A stretch of DNA of 64,000 nucleotides from Aequoribacter fuscus (GTDB lineage Bacteria; Pseudomonadota; Gammaproteobacteria; Pseudomonadales; Halieaceae). How positions within the stretch are numbered: the first letter of the stretch is position 1; each line of letters begins with the position of its first letter. Shown piece by piece: positions 24,776 through 35,155 of the stretch. The stretch is from assembly GCF_009910365.1 (NCBI RefSeq), contig NZ_CP036423.1:744001-808000 (forward strand), written 5' to 3'. The translations under genes and the position numbers were made by a program. The notes beneath the pieces were generated by a model that was given only the letters and a program-made list of their open reading frames with translations, was not told where the DNA came from and did not search any database.

Positions 24776-27700
24776 ATGAACGGACCAATTCGCTGGTTTA
24801 TCGATAATCCAATCGCAGCAAACTTGCTGATGATTCTGTTGGTGCTTGGCGGGTTATTGGCGATTCCGGCATTGAATAAGCAGTTTTTCCCAGAAATCGA
24901 AATTAACTCGGTATCCGTTTCGATGGTGTATCCGGGCGCTAGCCCGCGCGAAGTCGAAGAGCAAATATGCGCGCGCATTGAAGAAGCCGTGCACGATTTG
25001 CGCGGTGTAAAAGAAATACGTTCCGTAGCTCAGCAGGGCGTCGGCACAGTGTTGATCGAAGCTGAGCAAGGCTACGATACCTCGAAATTGACGGCCGACG
25101 TCAAGACCAGGGTTGATGCAATCAATACCTTTCCTGGTGATGCCGAACGGCCGATCGTTGTCGAGAACGCGTATCGTCACCTCATGGCGGTAGTGAACAT
25201 TGCGGGTGATTTGAGCGAGCGAGAACTCAAAGTGCTGGGCGAGCGTTTACGCGATGACCTTTCTGCAGAGCCTTATGTATCGGTTGTGGAGTTGCGAGAC
25301 CCCCGCCCTTACGAGGTGTCGGTCGAAGTTGCCGAGGCTAACTTGCGGCGCTACGGCCTGACGTTTGACGGTGTGGTGGCGGCCATTCGGGGGGCATCGC
25401 TCAATTTGCCAGCAGGTGCCATTAAAGCTGAATCAGGCGATATTCGTTTGCAGACTCGGGGTCAAGCGTATGGACGCACTGATTTCGAAGCCATTCCTTT
25501 GATCACGCGGTCTGATGGGGTAACCGTTACCCTCGGGGATGTCGCTTCGGTTCGAGATGGTTTTGCCGATATCGATATCGAGACCCGTTTCAATGGTAAG
25601 CGTAGTCACGCTTTAGATGTTTACGTGACGAGCGATCCGCAGACCCTTCGTACCAGCGAGGTCGTGCACCAATGGATCGAAAAAACCCAGCCGACCATGC
25701 CGGAGGGTGTAACGCTAACTATGTGGCGCGATTCCTCGGTTCCCTTTGTCGAGCGTGTAGACACCTTGCTTAAGAACGGCGTAGGTGGCTTGGGCTTGGT
25801 GTTCTTGGTCTTGCTACTTTTCTTGCGACCGAAACTCGCGATGTGGGTCTGTGTCGGCATCGGCGTGGCGTTTATGGGCGCGTTTTTCCTGTTGCAGTAT
25901 ACGAACACAAGCTTGAACATGATTTCACTGTTCGCCTTCCTGCTGATTTTGGGGATTGTGGTGGACGACGCCATTATTGTGGGCGAATCCATTCATACCT
26001 ATCAAACCAATGGCCACCCTGGATCAGACGGAGCCTTTATTGGTGCTAAAGCGGTGTTAAAACCCGTGATGTATGCGGTGATAAGCACCATGATTTTCTT
26101 TGTGCCTATGTTGTTTATGCCCGGTGATATGGCGTCGGCGGCAACGGCCATACCTGTGGTGGTGATTTTGGCTTTGGCGTTTTCCTTGATCGAGAGCTTA
26201 TGGATCTTGCCGCCGCATTTGGCGTACATGAAGCCTGCAGCACCACCGCGGTCGGCGATTCTAAAAACATTAGAGACAGTGCGATTGAAGTTTGCAGATG
26301 GTTTGGTACGTATCGCTGACGATTACTATCAACCGATGTTAAAGGGCGCTCTCAAACACAATGTATTAGTGCTGGGATTCTTTTTGGTTGCTCTGCTGAT
26401 GACTCTGGCTATCTACGCGGGCGGCTGGTTGCGATCGGGCTTTTTCCCTCAGGTCAACTCTGATTACGTGCAGGTTCAAATTGCTCTACCCGATGGCGGC
26501 CCTTTCCGCCGCAGTCTTGAAGTCATGGATCAGGTCGAGCAAGCGGCGATTGCCATGAAAAGTGACTATAACCAGCGGCCTGAGTTCGCAGATGAGCTGG
26601 CCATTGGGAATATCTCGGCGTCGGCCCGCGAAAACCAGGTGCGGGTGATTGTCGAGACGCTGTCTGACAAGGTCGATACCAAAGCGCTCTCCACTGAGCT
26701 AGAAAGCTCCTGGGGGGATTTGGGCTTGGTCGAGTCGCTACAAGTGGATTACACCATTAACCATCTAGGTAAACCCATCACTTTGGTGTTGACCTCAACG
26801 TCAGTGAGCGACTTACAAAGCGTGGCGGCGGATTTGCGCGCTATTCTGGAGACCTACGAGGGTGTTTACAACATCACCGATTCGCTCGAAGCGCCGCGCG
26901 ACGAGATCGTGTTGGACTTAAAACCGCAGGCTGAAAATCTGTCAGTGACTTTGTTCGATTTAGCTAGGCAGGTCCGCGAAGCCTTTTACGGAGCAGAGGC
27001 ACAGCGCATCCCTAGGGTAAAGGAAGACGTCAAAGTGATGGTACGTTACCCCGAGAACGAACGGTTGTCGGTCGATGATCTGGACGAGTTGCGCATTCGC
27101 TTACCGAATGGCTCACAAGTGCCGTTTGATACCGTCGCTGACGTTGCGATTGAACCGGGCTACCAGAAAATCGAGCGCCTGGACCGCGAGCGCACATTGG
27201 TGGTGTCTGCCGATGTCGTGACCGGTGCGTCGAGCCCCAGAGCCGTCGTCGACACCATCATCAATGACTATCTGCCCGTTTGGCAGCAGAGCTATCCCAG
27301 CGTCGGGTTGGCTTTGGATGGAGAGTTAGAGGAGGAAGGCGAATTCTTGCGTGCAATGTTAACCTACATGGGTCTAGCCTTGCTGATCATTTACGGCTTG
27401 ATGGCAATTCCATTCCGCTCTTACTGGCAACCCTTCCTGATTCTTACGGCCGTACCTTTTGGTGTCATGGGCGCCATTTTGGGTCACCTGATTTTGGATT
27501 GGCAAGTGAGCATGTTTTCAATTTTGGGCGTTATTGCCTGTGCAGGTGTGGTGGTGAATGACAATTTAGTGCTCATCGATCGCGTGAATAACTTGCGCGA
27601 CGAGGGTGGCATGAATCTGTATGACGCTCTGGTAAACGGATCTCGCGACCGATTCAGACCGATTATTCTGACCTCGCTCACTACGTTTATTGGCTTATTG

Positions 27701-27877
27701 CCAATTATGTCTGAGACAAGCGTGCAGGCCCAATTCCTGATCCCTATGGTGACCTCATTGGCCTTTGGAGTGCTGTTTGCCACAGGTGTGACTCTTGTAT
27801 TGGTCCCCTGCCTTTACCTCTTTGGCGAGCAGGTGGGCAGCTTGTTGCGGCCGCGCTCGGCGGTCGCCTCCGCCTGA
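24776..27877 (+). CDS. RND efflux permease (AcrB-like superfamily)
   Basis: 1033 residues, full length for the family. The first helix starts at about residue 10 (NPIAANLLMILLVLGGLLAI), and the two porter/docking halves follow the usual repeat. Helix 4 carries the proton-relay aspartates in LGIVVDDAIIVGES. The second half has the matching GVVVNDNLVLIDRVN. It uses the proton gradient to expel compounds. This branch (NPIAANL start, no local outer-membrane gene) is widespread in marine gammaproteobacteria and its cargo is mostly undefined. The gene ends at a bidirectional terminator shared with pckA. Confidence 0.95.
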   Translation: MNGPIRWFIDNPIAANLLMILLVLGGLLAIPALNKQFFPEIEINSVSVSMVYPGASPREVEEQICARIEEAVHDLRGVKEIRSVAQQGVGTVLIEAEQGYDTSKLTADVKTRVDAINTFPGDAERPIVVENAYRHLMAVVNIAGDLSERELKVLGERLRDDLSAEPYVSVVELRDPRPYEVSVEVAEANLRRYGLTFDGVVAAIRGASLNLPAGAIKAESGDIRLQTRGQAYGRTDFEAIPLITRSDGVTVTLGDVASVRDGFADIDIETRFNGKRSHALDVYVTSDPQTLRTSEVVHQWIEKTQPTMPEGVTLTMWRDSSVPFVERVDTLLKNGVGGLGLVFLVLLLFLRPKLAMWVCVGIGVAFMGAFFLLQYTNTSLNMISLFAFLLILGIVVDDAIIVGESIHTYQTNGHPGSDGAFIGAKAVLKPVMYAVISTMIFFVPMLFMPGDMASAATAIPVVVILALAFSLIESLWILPPHLAYMKPAAPPRSAILKTLETVRLKFADGLVRIADDYYQPMLKGALKHNVLVLGFFLVALLMTLAIYAGGWLRSGFFPQVNSDYVQVQIALPDGGPFRRSLEVMDQVEQAAIAMKSDYNQRPEFADELAIGNISASARENQVRVIVETLSDKVDTKALSTELESSWGDLGLVESLQVDYTINHLGKPITLVLTSTSVSDLQSVAADLRAILETYEGVYNITDSLEAPRDEIVLDLKPQAENLSVTLFDLARQVREAFYGAEAQRIPRVKEDVKVMVRYPENERLSVDDLDELRIRLPNGSQVPFDTVADVAIEPGYQKIERLDRERTLVVSADVVTGASSPRAVVDTIINDYLPVWQQSYPSVGLALDGELEEEGEFLRAMLTYMGLALLIIYGLMAIPFRSYWQPFLILTAVPFGVMGAILGHLILDWQVSMFSILGVIACAGVVVNDNLVLIDRVNNLRDEGGMNLYDALVNGSRDRFRPIILTSLTTFIGLLPIMSETSVQAQFLIPMVTSLAFGVLFATGVTLVLVPCLYLFGEQVGSLLRPRSAVASA

Positions 27878-27880
27878 TAG

Positions 27881-27907
27881 AAAAAAGCCCGCGAGAGCGG
27901 GCTTTTT
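27881..27907. terminator. Bidirectional terminator between RND permease and pckA
   Basis: GCCCGC (27887-27892), loop GAGA, GCGGGC (27897-27902), with TTTTT on the right and AAAAAA on the left, so it can end both convergent transcripts. Confidence 0.93.
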
Positions 27908-27927
27908 GATTCAACGCGCAGAGTTGC

Positions 27928-29487
27928 TTAGCTGGCCTTGGGACCTGCCGCAACAATCGCTTCTGATACGTCAAACTTAGTAATGTTGTTCTGGAACAAA
28001 TTAGCCAGAGCTTGCGCTTGTTTGTCATAGGCAGCGTCGTCACCCCAGCTCGCGCGAGGGTCGACGTACTTGGCATCAACACCCGGGATTTCGGTAGGGA
28101 AGTCTAGGTTCAGAATGTCCAGGTGTTTGGTTGGTGCTGAGGCAAGCGCTCCGCTTTGTGCTGCAGCCACAACCGCCCGAGTCACAGGGATTGGGAAGCG
28201 CGCACCCGTTCCACCAGGAGCACCTGAGCCGCCAGTCCAGCCTGTGTTGATTAGGTAAACTTGGCTGCCAAAGTCTTCGATACGACGCATTAAAAGATCA
28301 GCGTAGTCACCGGCAGGGCGAGGCATAAACGGTGCACCGAAACAGGTTGAGAACGTGGGGTGAACACCCGCCTCTGCACCCACTTCAGTCGAGCCCACAC
28401 GCGCGGTATAGCCACTTAAAAAGTGGAACGCGGCAGCTTCTTTGCTGAGGATTGAGATTGGAGGTAACACGCCAGATACGTCACAGGTCAAGAAAATAAC
28501 GCAGCGGGGCTCGCCCGCCGCATTTTCAATAACGCGTTTCTCGACGTGCTCTAATGGGTAGCAGCAACGACCGTTCTCGGTCAGGCTGGTGTCGCAGTAA
28601 TCCGCGTGGCGGTGATCATCGAGCACTACGTTTTCGATGATCGAACCAAAGCGAATCGCATCCCAAATGACCGGTTCGTTCTTTTGGCTCAAATCGATGG
28701 TTTTAGCGTAGCAGCCGCCTTCTAAGTTAAAGACCGAACCTTTGGCCCAGCCATGCTCGTCATCACCGATCAAGTAACGCTCGGGATCGGCGCTTAATGT
28801 TGTCTTGCCTGTGCCTGACAATCCGAAGAATAGAGTAGTCTGGCCATCTTCACCAACGTTTGCAGAGCAGTGCATCGACATGACGTCTTTTTCGGGTAGC
28901 AGGAAGTTCTGAACAGAGAACATAGCCTTTTTCATCTCGCCCGCGTAGCGCATGCCCGCAAGCAGCACTTTGCGGCGACCGAAGTTGATGATGACCGTGC
29001 CATCAGAGTTTGTGCCATCGCGCTCTGGGTCGCATTCAAACGACGCAACGTTTAAGATCTGCCATTCTTCCTTGTTCCCGCTGTTGTAAGACTCGGGACG
29101 AATGAACATGTTGCGGCCAAACAGCGATTGCCACGCTGTTTCGGTTGTCACGCACACAGGGATGTAATGCTCTTTGTGCTCGCCCACGTGCAGATGCTGA
29201 ATAAAACGATCACCCTCCGCCAAGTGTGCTTTGACGCGGTCCCACAGAGCCTCGAACTTATCTGCGTCAAACGGACGGTTAACACTGCCCCAGTCGATGG
29301 CGTCCTCGCTGCTGGGCTCGCGAACGATGAAGCGGTCCGCCGGTGAACGCCCAGTACGCTTGCCTGTTGTTACAAGCAATGCGCCTGTGTCAGAAAGAAT
29401 GCCTTCGCCACGTTTGAGAGATTCCTCAATCAATTGCGCGGGCGTTAAGTCAGTGTACTTAGTCACCGTCGTGCTCTGTTCGGTCAT
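27928..29487 (-). CDS. pckA: Phosphoenolpyruvate carboxykinase (ATP)
   Basis: 519 residues from the ATG at 29487, preceded by AGGA; a longer frame reaches 29538 without ribosome site. The kinase P-loop [11 protein letters not shown] and the following [16 protein letters not shown] motif are diagnostic of the ATP-type enzyme. Residues KNYCAM-like [11 protein letters not shown] and the substrate motif RVGSTEVG are also present. It converts oxaloacetate to PEP and CO2, the first committed step of gluconeogenesis, which fits growth on fatty acids and alcohols encoded nearby. A CATAAT hexamer on the minus strand at 29563-29568 may be its -10 box. Confidence 0.98.
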   Translation of the reverse strand: MTEQSTTVTKYTDLTPAQLIEESLKRGEGILSDTGALLVTTGKRTGRSPADRFIVREPSSEDAIDWGSVNRPFDADKFEALWDRVKAHLAEGDRFIQHLHVGEHKEHYIPVCVTTETAWQSLFGRNMFIRPESYNSGNKEEWQILNVASFECDPERDGTNSDGTVIINFGRRKVLLAGMRYAGEMKKAMFSVQNFLLPEKDVMSMHCSANVGEDGQTTLFFGLSGTGKTTLSADPERYLIGDDEHGWAKGSVFNLEGGCYAKTIDLSQKNEPVIWDAIRFGSIIENVVLDDHRHADYCDTSLTENGRCCYPLEHVEKRVIENAAGEPRCVIFLTCDVSGVLPPISILSKEAAAFHFLSGYTARVGSTEVGAEAGVHPTFSTCFGAPFMPRPAGDYADLLMRRIEDFGSQVYLINTGWTGGSGAPGGTGARFPIPVTRAVVAAAQSGALASAPTKHLDILNLDFPTEIPGVDAKYVDPRASWGDDAAYDKQAQALANLFQNNITKFDVSEAIVAAGPKAS

Positions 29488-29812
29488 GTTGTGTCCTGTC
29501 TGTGTCTGTCGAAAAGGGTTATGGCGCTCTTGTGGCACCTATATCAGTTTTTCGGTTCGAGTATTATGTCAGATCGGTGGGTGCTTTTGTTAAAAAAGTA
29601 AGTAAACGGTGCGTGCATTTATATTAAATTTTCACTAGGTTTCAGTTAATGCGAGATCAATTGCGCGGTTTCTGAGTTTTTGAATCTTGGAATGGCGCTA
29701 GCGCGCAGACTCGTGATTTGTTTTGCGAACACTCAGTGCGCTGCTTTGACCGAGCGCGTGAGTAAAATAAATGACGAGGTGGGCGCGGATTATTACCTTA
29801 ACCATTCAAACA
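29488..29812. other. 325-nt intergenic region between pckA and hslO
   Basis: AT-rich stretch that probably holds the pckA promoter and leader on its left side (possible -10 CATAAT on the minus strand at 29563-29568). I see no hairpin with a T-run and no supported gene. One 43-codon frame near 29694-29826 has no recognisable product. Confidence 0.5.
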
Positions 29813-30703
29813 CTAGTGCTGAATAGGCGTGTCAGGTTGGAGTTCAAGCTCAGAAAAATCGCTGTGATCGAAGCGGTACTGCATGTTGCAAAACTCGCAG
29901 TCGACGGTGATCTCTCCCATCTCTTGCAGCAGCGATTGAATATCGTCGCGCGCTAAAGACGCAATGGCACCGAAGCTTCGCTCGCGCGAGCACGAGCAGG
30001 AAAACTCAGCGGGTTCGGGGTCAAATAGCCGGACTTCGTCTTCGTGAAATAGACGATAAAGCAGAGTGTCTGAATCAAGCTGCAAGAGTTCGTCGTCTTT
30101 CAAGGTGTCAGCAAGTGTTGTGACGTGCTCCCACTGCTGAGCCCGAAGGGCAGGATCTTTGGTGACTTCGGGAGGGAGTTGTTGCAACAGCAGGCCAGCG
30201 GCACGCTCGCCATCGCAGGCAAGCCACAGACGGGTGCCTAACTGCTCGGATTGCTCAAAGTAAGCATCTAAGGACTTTGCAAGCGAGTCGGCCTCAAGTG
30301 TTACGATGCCTTGATAGCGATTGCCGCCGATGGGATCGATCGTGATCGCTAATTGGCCTTCGCTCATGAGTTCAGTAAATGTCTGGCTTGTGGCGTGTTC
30401 GGCACCTCTTGCGATACCTCTTAGCTTTCTGTCGTGCGTGCTTTCGGCCATGATCAGAGGGATTTGGCCGTCACCGCGAGCTTGAAGAATGAGTTTACCC
30501 TCGAACTTGAGAGTGGCGGTCAAGAGTGCTGCGGCGCTTAACATTTCGCCGAGCAAGATTTTCACGCCCGGCGCGTAAGCGTGAAGCTTGAACAATTCTG
30601 TGAGGCTGTGATCTAGCCTGACGTATTCGCCGCGGATGTCTGCATCGTCAAAAATAAACCGTTGGGTTAAATCCATGTGTTCAAAAGACATTGTGTGTTC
30701 CAT
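29813..30703 (-). CDS. hslO: Redox-regulated chaperone Hsp33
   Basis: 296 residues. The C-terminal redox switch is complete: C-S-C followed by C-E-F-C, which bind zinc when reduced and form disulfides on oxidation, switching the chaperone on. The N-terminal domain shows the conserved RFIFDDADIRGEYVRLD and GANRYQG-like GGNRYQGIV motifs. It protects proteins during hypochlorous acid or peroxide stress combined with unfolding. Start could also be the Met four codons downstream. Confidence 0.97.
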   Translation of the reverse strand: MEHTMSFEHMDLTQRFIFDDADIRGEYVRLDHSLTELFKLHAYAPGVKILLGEMLSAAALLTATLKFEGKLILQARGDGQIPLIMAESTHDRKLRGIARGAEHATSQTFTELMSEGQLAITIDPIGGNRYQGIVTLEADSLAKSLDAYFEQSEQLGTRLWLACDGERAAGLLLQQLPPEVTKDPALRAQQWEHVTTLADTLKDDELLQLDSDTLLYRLFHEDEVRLFDPEPAEFSCSCSRERSFGAIASLARDDIQSLLQEMGEITVDCEFCNMQYRFDHSDFSELELQPDTPIQH

Positions 30704-30816
30704 GTTGGGTTTATCCAGGCGCTGCTGGTCGACACTAAGAAAAGAAATAAATAGTTCAGGTGCTGATACACGCGTGCATTATACTACGCGCCCTTCGTTT
30801 ATGCGCGATCACTTTT

Positions 30817-31695
30817 ATGACGGCGACAGGTAAGTGGTTTATTTATGTGGTAACGGTGTTGATCTGGGGATCGACTTGGTATGCCATTGAGTTGCAGTTG
30901 GGTGTTGTGCACCCTGTGGTTTCCATTGCTCACCGGTTCGCTGTTGCTGGCGTGGTGGTTTTAGTCGGACTCTCGATTAGCGGACGCTTGGTGCGAATTC
31001 GGTGGCGCGACCAACGATTTTTGATGCTGCAGGGGCTTTTACTCTTCAGCGGGAATTACATTTTTATTTACACGGGAACCCAAACGCTGCCGTCGGGTTT
31101 GGTGTCATTGGTATTCTCGATGATGGTGATTACTAACATGGTGGCGGGTCGAATTTTTATGAATTTGCCGCTCAGTTGGTACGTGGGTGTCAGCGGCCTC
31201 GTGGGCATGGCCGGCATTGCGTTAATATTCACCCCCGAAGTGGCCAGCTTCTCGTTGGCGGATGAGTCGTTAAATGCCATGTTTTTGTGCTTTATCGGCA
31301 CCTGCTTGGCCTCATTGGGCAATATCGTTGCGGCCCGTAATATGCGCGAACGATTACCACCCCTCCAGTGCAACATGATGGGAATGCTGTATGGGTCTGG
31401 TAGTTTGTATCTTTTGAGCTTGGTTATGGGCTTGCCGATTACTATCGAGTGGAGTTCTCAGTATCTTGGGTCACTGTTTTATCTAAGTCTGATCGGTTCG
31501 GTCGCTGCATTTTGGTTTTACGTCACCTTAATTGGCGAGGTAGGGCCGTCGCGCGCTGGGTATATCGCCCTGTTAACCCCCCTGGTGGCGCTGGTAATTT
31601 CGGCGGTTTTCGAGGATTATCAGTGGACTTGGTATGCCACTGCTGGGCTTGTCTTAGTTTTGGGTGGTAATTTCATTGCAATGCGGCGCGATTAA
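30817..31695 (+). CDS. EamA/DMT-family transporter
   Basis: 292 residues from the ATG at 30817; the frame extends to a GTG at 30760 but the first helix (WFIYVVTVLIWGSTWYAIEL) starts right after the chosen Met, as is usual. About ten transmembrane helices form two EamA repeats; the first repeat has the WGSTW motif, and the second ends in AGLVLVLGGNFIAM. It is a likely metabolite exporter of unknown substrate. It is divergent from hslO and followed after 3 nt by the small PHA-system gene, so they likely form one transcript. Confidence 0.9.
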   Translation: MTATGKWFIYVVTVLIWGSTWYAIELQLGVVHPVVSIAHRFAVAGVVVLVGLSISGRLVRIRWRDQRFLMLQGLLLFSGNYIFIYTGTQTLPSGLVSLVFSMMVITNMVAGRIFMNLPLSWYVGVSGLVGMAGIALIFTPEVASFSLADESLNAMFLCFIGTCLASLGNIVAARNMRERLPPLQCNMMGMLYGSGSLYLLSLVMGLPITIEWSSQYLGSLFYLSLIGSVAAFWFYVTLIGEVGPSRAGYIALLTPLVALVISAVFEDYQWTWYATAGLVLVLGGNFIAMRRD

Positions 31696-31698
31696 GCT

Positions 31699-31974
31699 AT
31701 GGCCAAAATTAAAATTACGCATAAACACACGCGATCCGATGATGAAGTCGTCGAGGCAGCTAAGGGCTTAGCTGAGCGTCTGGAAAAAGAGCACGGGCTG
31801 ATTTGTGAGTGGTCTGATCACAGCGCGACTATGAAGGGCAAGGGCGTATCGGGACGTTTGCTTATCGCACCGGGTCGAATCGATATTGAGGTGACATTGG
31901 GGCTGGCAATGTCTTTGTTTAAAGGTCTCGTCGAGAAAGAAATGCGTGACTATCTGGTCCGTCATTTAAGCTAG
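31699..31974 (+). CDS. Polyhydroxyalkanoic acid system family protein (PHA_gran_rgn)
   Basis: 91 residues. The sequence (MAKIKITHKHTRSDDEVVEA, GLAERLEKEHGLICEWSD, LGLAMSLFKGLVEKEM) matches the small family annotated as polyhydroxyalkanoic acid system or granule-region protein. Its molecular role is not well defined. It starts 3 nt after the EamA gene. Together with phasin and a PhaD-like regulator in the same window it supports PHA storage in this organism, although no PHA synthase is in view. Confidence 0.85.
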   Translation: MAKIKITHKHTRSDDEVVEAAKGLAERLEKEHGLICEWSDHSATMKGKGVSGRLLIAPGRIDIEVTLGLAMSLFKGLVEKEMRDYLVRHLS

Positions 31975-32019
31975 CGCCAAGGCCGCTTGATGCATTTCTG
32001 GCACTAGGCCTCTCAGGTC

Positions 32020-33090
32020 TTACAGGCTTCGCTCGACGAACCGAACGGGGTTGGCGTCGTTTATCACCCTTAACCAGGCCTCTGCGAGCATCTCTCCGCG
32101 CTCGACCACCGTTTGCCAATAGCGTTGCCGCATGCCCTGATCAAACCGTCTGAAGTCGCTGCGATCTGGAATTTTTGCATGGGGCAGTTTGCTGATGTAA
32201 CGCTGACTGGGGGCGATTAAGACGAGCTTGTCGACAGAGCGCGGGTCGAGTTTGCGGGCCCTGCGCATTTTATCGAACCACCCAGGTGTTATTTGATTGG
32301 TGAAATGTGGGTATAGCACTAAGCCGTCGCCATGATAATCACGCAAGTCAAAATGATAATCGATAATGCCGCCATCCCAATAATGACCTTGAGGGGCGCC
32401 GTGGATATTCGATTCGCCCACCAAAACTGCGGGTATGGAGCTGCTGGCGTGGATGGCGGGCGCGATCGCGTCGTCGATTAAGGGCACCCAATGGGTATCA
32501 AACCCGGTGAGGGGCAAAGCCTCTTGCGGAGTGGGTCCTGAATGAAACACCACGCGTTGAAAGTGTTTTTGCAAGCGCGCTCGAGCTAGGGTATTGCCGA
32601 TTGCAGCGCCCAGCATGTGACGGCCCACTCGCACTGGGTTGTTGGGGTTGACGGCCGAGGGTGCCCGAGCTGTAACGATGCGGGTTCTGAGTTTATGCTC
32701 GTCTAAAATGGCTCGTTTGCCTTGCTTGCCCAGCAGATCAGACAGCATGTCTCGGGTGACTTGACTGATTTCGGCGGTCGTTGGTTTGCGGTCGTACGTT
32801 TGATGAATGTATGGGTCCAGAAACGCTTGCATCGCAGCCGCACTATCGGCTTGTGCTAGGTAGGCGTGACGCCAACACCCAATCGAAGAGCCCAGAGCAG
32901 TAAGGGGGGTTGAGCGTTTTTCAAGCAGGGTTTCGTTGAGTGCCATATCCAGTTGGCATAAGACCAACCATTTTGGCCCTCCCGACGCGCCCACAAGTAA
33001 ATCGAACAAATCACTGTTCCAACCTTGCTCTTGCAGGCGCTTGAATGCAGTAGGGCCGGCGTAGATATCGAGTGGGAAGGGCTGAGTCAT
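32020..33090 (-). CDS. Patatin-like phospholipase/hydrolase
   Basis: 356 residues. The oxyanion-type loop VGASGGPKW is near residue 34, the nucleophile elbow GSSIG puts the Ser at residue 69, and the catalytic Asp lies in YWDGGIIDYH, giving the Ser-Asp dyad of patatins. No signal peptide. Such cytoplasmic patatins act on phospholipids or, in PHA producers, sometimes on storage polymers; the substrate here is unknown. It is divergent from the ZIP transporter gene. Confidence 0.88.
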   Translation of the reverse strand: MTQPFPLDIYAGPTAFKRLQEQGWNSDLFDLLVGASGGPKWLVLCQLDMALNETLLEKRSTPLTALGSSIGCWRHAYLAQADSAAAMQAFLDPYIHQTYDRKPTTAEISQVTRDMLSDLLGKQGKRAILDEHKLRTRIVTARAPSAVNPNNPVRVGRHMLGAAIGNTLARARLQKHFQRVVFHSGPTPQEALPLTGFDTHWVPLIDDAIAPAIHASSSIPAVLVGESNIHGAPQGHYWDGGIIDYHFDLRDYHGDGLVLYPHFTNQITPGWFDKMRRARKLDPRSVDKLVLIAPSQRYISKLPHAKIPDRSDFRRFDQGMRQRYWQTVVERGEMLAEAWLRVINDANPVRFVERSL

Positions 33091-33190
33091 GACTATCGCT
33101 TAGTAAAACATGAATGGACGAGCTTACAGCGCGTTGTGGTTATGGGATAATAACGCGTTAACGCCAGCGCGTCATTGCTTGGAGGCATGC

Positions 33191-34069
33191 TTGATCACGG
33201 CTTGGAATACACTGTTGTTTTACTGCGGGGCTATCGCGATTGGCTCCTACGCCGGCGGTATGTTGCCGCGCCTGATCACCATGACACATACTCGAACGCA
33301 GCTGGCAATGAGCGCGGTATCAGGCTTGATGCTAGGCGTAGCCTTTTATCATTTGTTGCCTCACGCGTTGGCCGAATTTGGTGAGGGCTATGGTATTGAC
33401 GACGTGGTCTGGTGGCTCATGATTGGTTTAGTCAGTATGTTGCTGTTGCTGCGGTTGTTTCACTTCCACCAGCACGATTTTACGCCTGCGGCTGACCACA
33501 GCCATTGCGATCATGATCATCATTCGCATCACCACGATCACGATGTGACGACGCCAGCAGCGGTAAAAGTGCACCCAATGAGTTGGCTCAGTATTGCCTT
33601 TGGTTTGAGCGTGCATACCATCATTGATGGGGTGGCGCTGGGCGCTGTTGTTTTGGCTGAGGGCGCAAGCTCGACCCATGTCGCGTGGGTGGGTCTGGGC
33701 GTGTTTGTGGCCATTTTATTGCACAAGCCCTTAGATGCCGTCTCCATTGCAACGCTTGCCCGAGCCGCGGGCCTAAGTATGAATGGCCAGCGTACCGTGA
33801 ATCTGATTTTTGCCTTGATGTGTCCTTTAGGTGCCTTACTGTTTTACTTTGGATTTCAATCGTTGGATGGGATGGCGCCAGGTCTGTTGGGCGCAACTCT
33901 GGCCTTCGCTGCTGGCGCCTTTGTCTGTATCGCGTTGAGCGATTTAATTCCCGAGGTTCACTTTCACAGTCACGACCGTCTGAAGCTGAGCTTTACGTTC
34001 TTGCTCGGTATCGCAGTCGCTTACGCTATCGCCTTTATCGAGCCCGCCAGTTTACACGCAATGCACTAG
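33191..34069 (+). CDS. ZIP-family metal transporter
   Basis: 292 residues from the TTG at 33191, chosen for GGAGG five nt upstream and because the first helix (LLFYCGAIAIGSYAGGMLP) then starts near the N-terminus; an in-frame ATG at 33110 would add a polar 27-residue leader. Eight transmembrane segments are visible. A His-rich loop (DHSHCDHDHHSHHHDHD) stands between helices 3 and 4, and helix 4 has the ZIP signature LSVHTIIDGVALGA. It moves Zn2+ or similar divalent ions, usually inward. Its stop touches the stop of the convergent hemH. Confidence 0.92.
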   Translation: MITAWNTLLFYCGAIAIGSYAGGMLPRLITMTHTRTQLAMSAVSGLMLGVAFYHLLPHALAEFGEGYGIDDVVWWLMIGLVSMLLLLRLFHFHQHDFTPAADHSHCDHDHHSHHHDHDVTTPAAVKVHPMSWLSIAFGLSVHTIIDGVALGAVVLAEGASSTHVAWVGLGVFVAILLHKPLDAVSIATLARAAGLSMNGQRTVNLIFALMCPLGALLFYFGFQSLDGMAPGLLGATLAFAAGAFVCIALSDLIPEVHFHSHDRLKLSFTFLLGIAVAYAIAFIEPASLHAMH

Positions 34070-35155
34070 CTATTGTTTGGCGCCCAGGGCTATTGCCAGG
34101 TCCTGCGTTTGCTGGGCGTCTTGCGTTTGAGCAGTCAACCAATCTTTGGCTTGTTCTTCGATTAAGGTTCGCATGAGTTCTATATGATCGGGCTCGGCAT
34201 TTAAACACGGAATATATTCATAGCGTTCGCCGCCCGCTTCTAGGAAATACTCGCAGTTCTCACCGCCAATTTCTTCGATCGTTTCTAGACAGTCACTGGA
34301 AAACCCCGGGCAAATAATCTGTACGCTTTTAACGCCCTGCTGTGGCAAGGCTTTCAATGTTTCGTCGGTGTATGGCTGCAACCAAGGGTCGCGACCAAAG
34401 CGACTTTGAAATGTGGTCAGATATTCGTTCGGTGCGAGCCCAAGCTGCTCTGCAATGAGACGCGTGGTTTTGTGGCATTCGCAGTGGTACGGATCGCCGT
34501 TCTCCAAATATTTTTGCGGCATGCCGTGATACGAAAATAGCAATTTATCGGTTCGTCCGTGCTCTGCCCAATGTGCTTTGATTCTGTTGGTGATCGCATG
34601 AATGAAACCGCTGTGGTCGTGATAGTGACTGATAAACCGAAAATCTGGTAGCCAGCGTCGCTGTTTAAACTCATCGGCGATAGCATCGAAGGTCGATCCC
34701 GTGGTGGCTGCACTGTATTGCGGATACAAGGGTAGAACGATGAGTTTGCGCACGCCTGCTGAGAGCATCTTATCGATTACCGATCCAATGGAGGGTTGCC
34801 CGTAGCGCATAGCGACATCCACTATGACCTGATCACCATAGGGTTCTGCCAGAGCGCACTGAAGTGCTTTCGCTTGGTTTAGGCTGTGAGTCAGCAAAGG
34901 CGAGCCTTCGTCGGTCCACACCTCGGCGTAGGCAGCCGCAGAACGCTTTGGTCGAACGCGCAAGATAATGCCGTTTAGGATCAGCCACCACAGAGGTCGA
35001 GGTACTTCCACCACTCGCGGGTCCCACAAAAATTGCTTTAGATAAGGACGTAAAGCTTTCGCCGTAGGTGCTTCGGGTGTGCCCAAGTTGGTCAAGAGAA
35101 CACCCACACGGCCATGCTGATTGTGTTTAAAGTCGGGGTAGCCGTGATATTTCAT
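34070..35155 (-). CDS. hemH: Ferrochelatase
   Basis: 361 residues. Diagnostic motifs are GVLLTNLGTPEAPT near the N-terminus, YPQYSAATTGSTFDAI, LFSYHGMPQKYLENGDPY (catalytic His) and the C-terminal CPGFSSDCLETIEEI. It inserts Fe2+ into protoporphyrin IX to make heme. Start ATG follows AGGAAACCCCT. Its stop is directly adjacent to that of the ZIP transporter. Confidence 0.98.
   Translation of the reverse strand: MKYHGYPDFKHNQHGRVGVLLTNLGTPEAPTAKALRPYLKQFLWDPRVVEVPRPLWWLILNGIILRVRPKRSAAAYAEVWTDEGSPLLTHSLNQAKALQCALAEPYGDQVIVDVAMRYGQPSIGSVIDKMLSAGVRKLIVLPLYPQYSAATTGSTFDAIADEFKQRRWLPDFRFISHYHDHSGFIHAITNRIKAHWAEHGRTDKLLFSYHGMPQKYLENGDPYHCECHKTTRLIAEQLGLAPNEYLTTFQSRFGRDPWLQPYTDETLKALPQQGVKSVQIICPGFSSDCLETIEEIGGENCEYFLEAGGERYEYIPCLNAEPDHIELMRTLIEEQAKDWLTAQTQDAQQTQDLAIALGAKQ

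Noticed and set aside
29694-29826. 43-codon plus-strand frame (starts MALARRLVICF) between pckA and hslO
   Set aside because: No ribosome site, no family, and it runs into the hslO end on the other strand.
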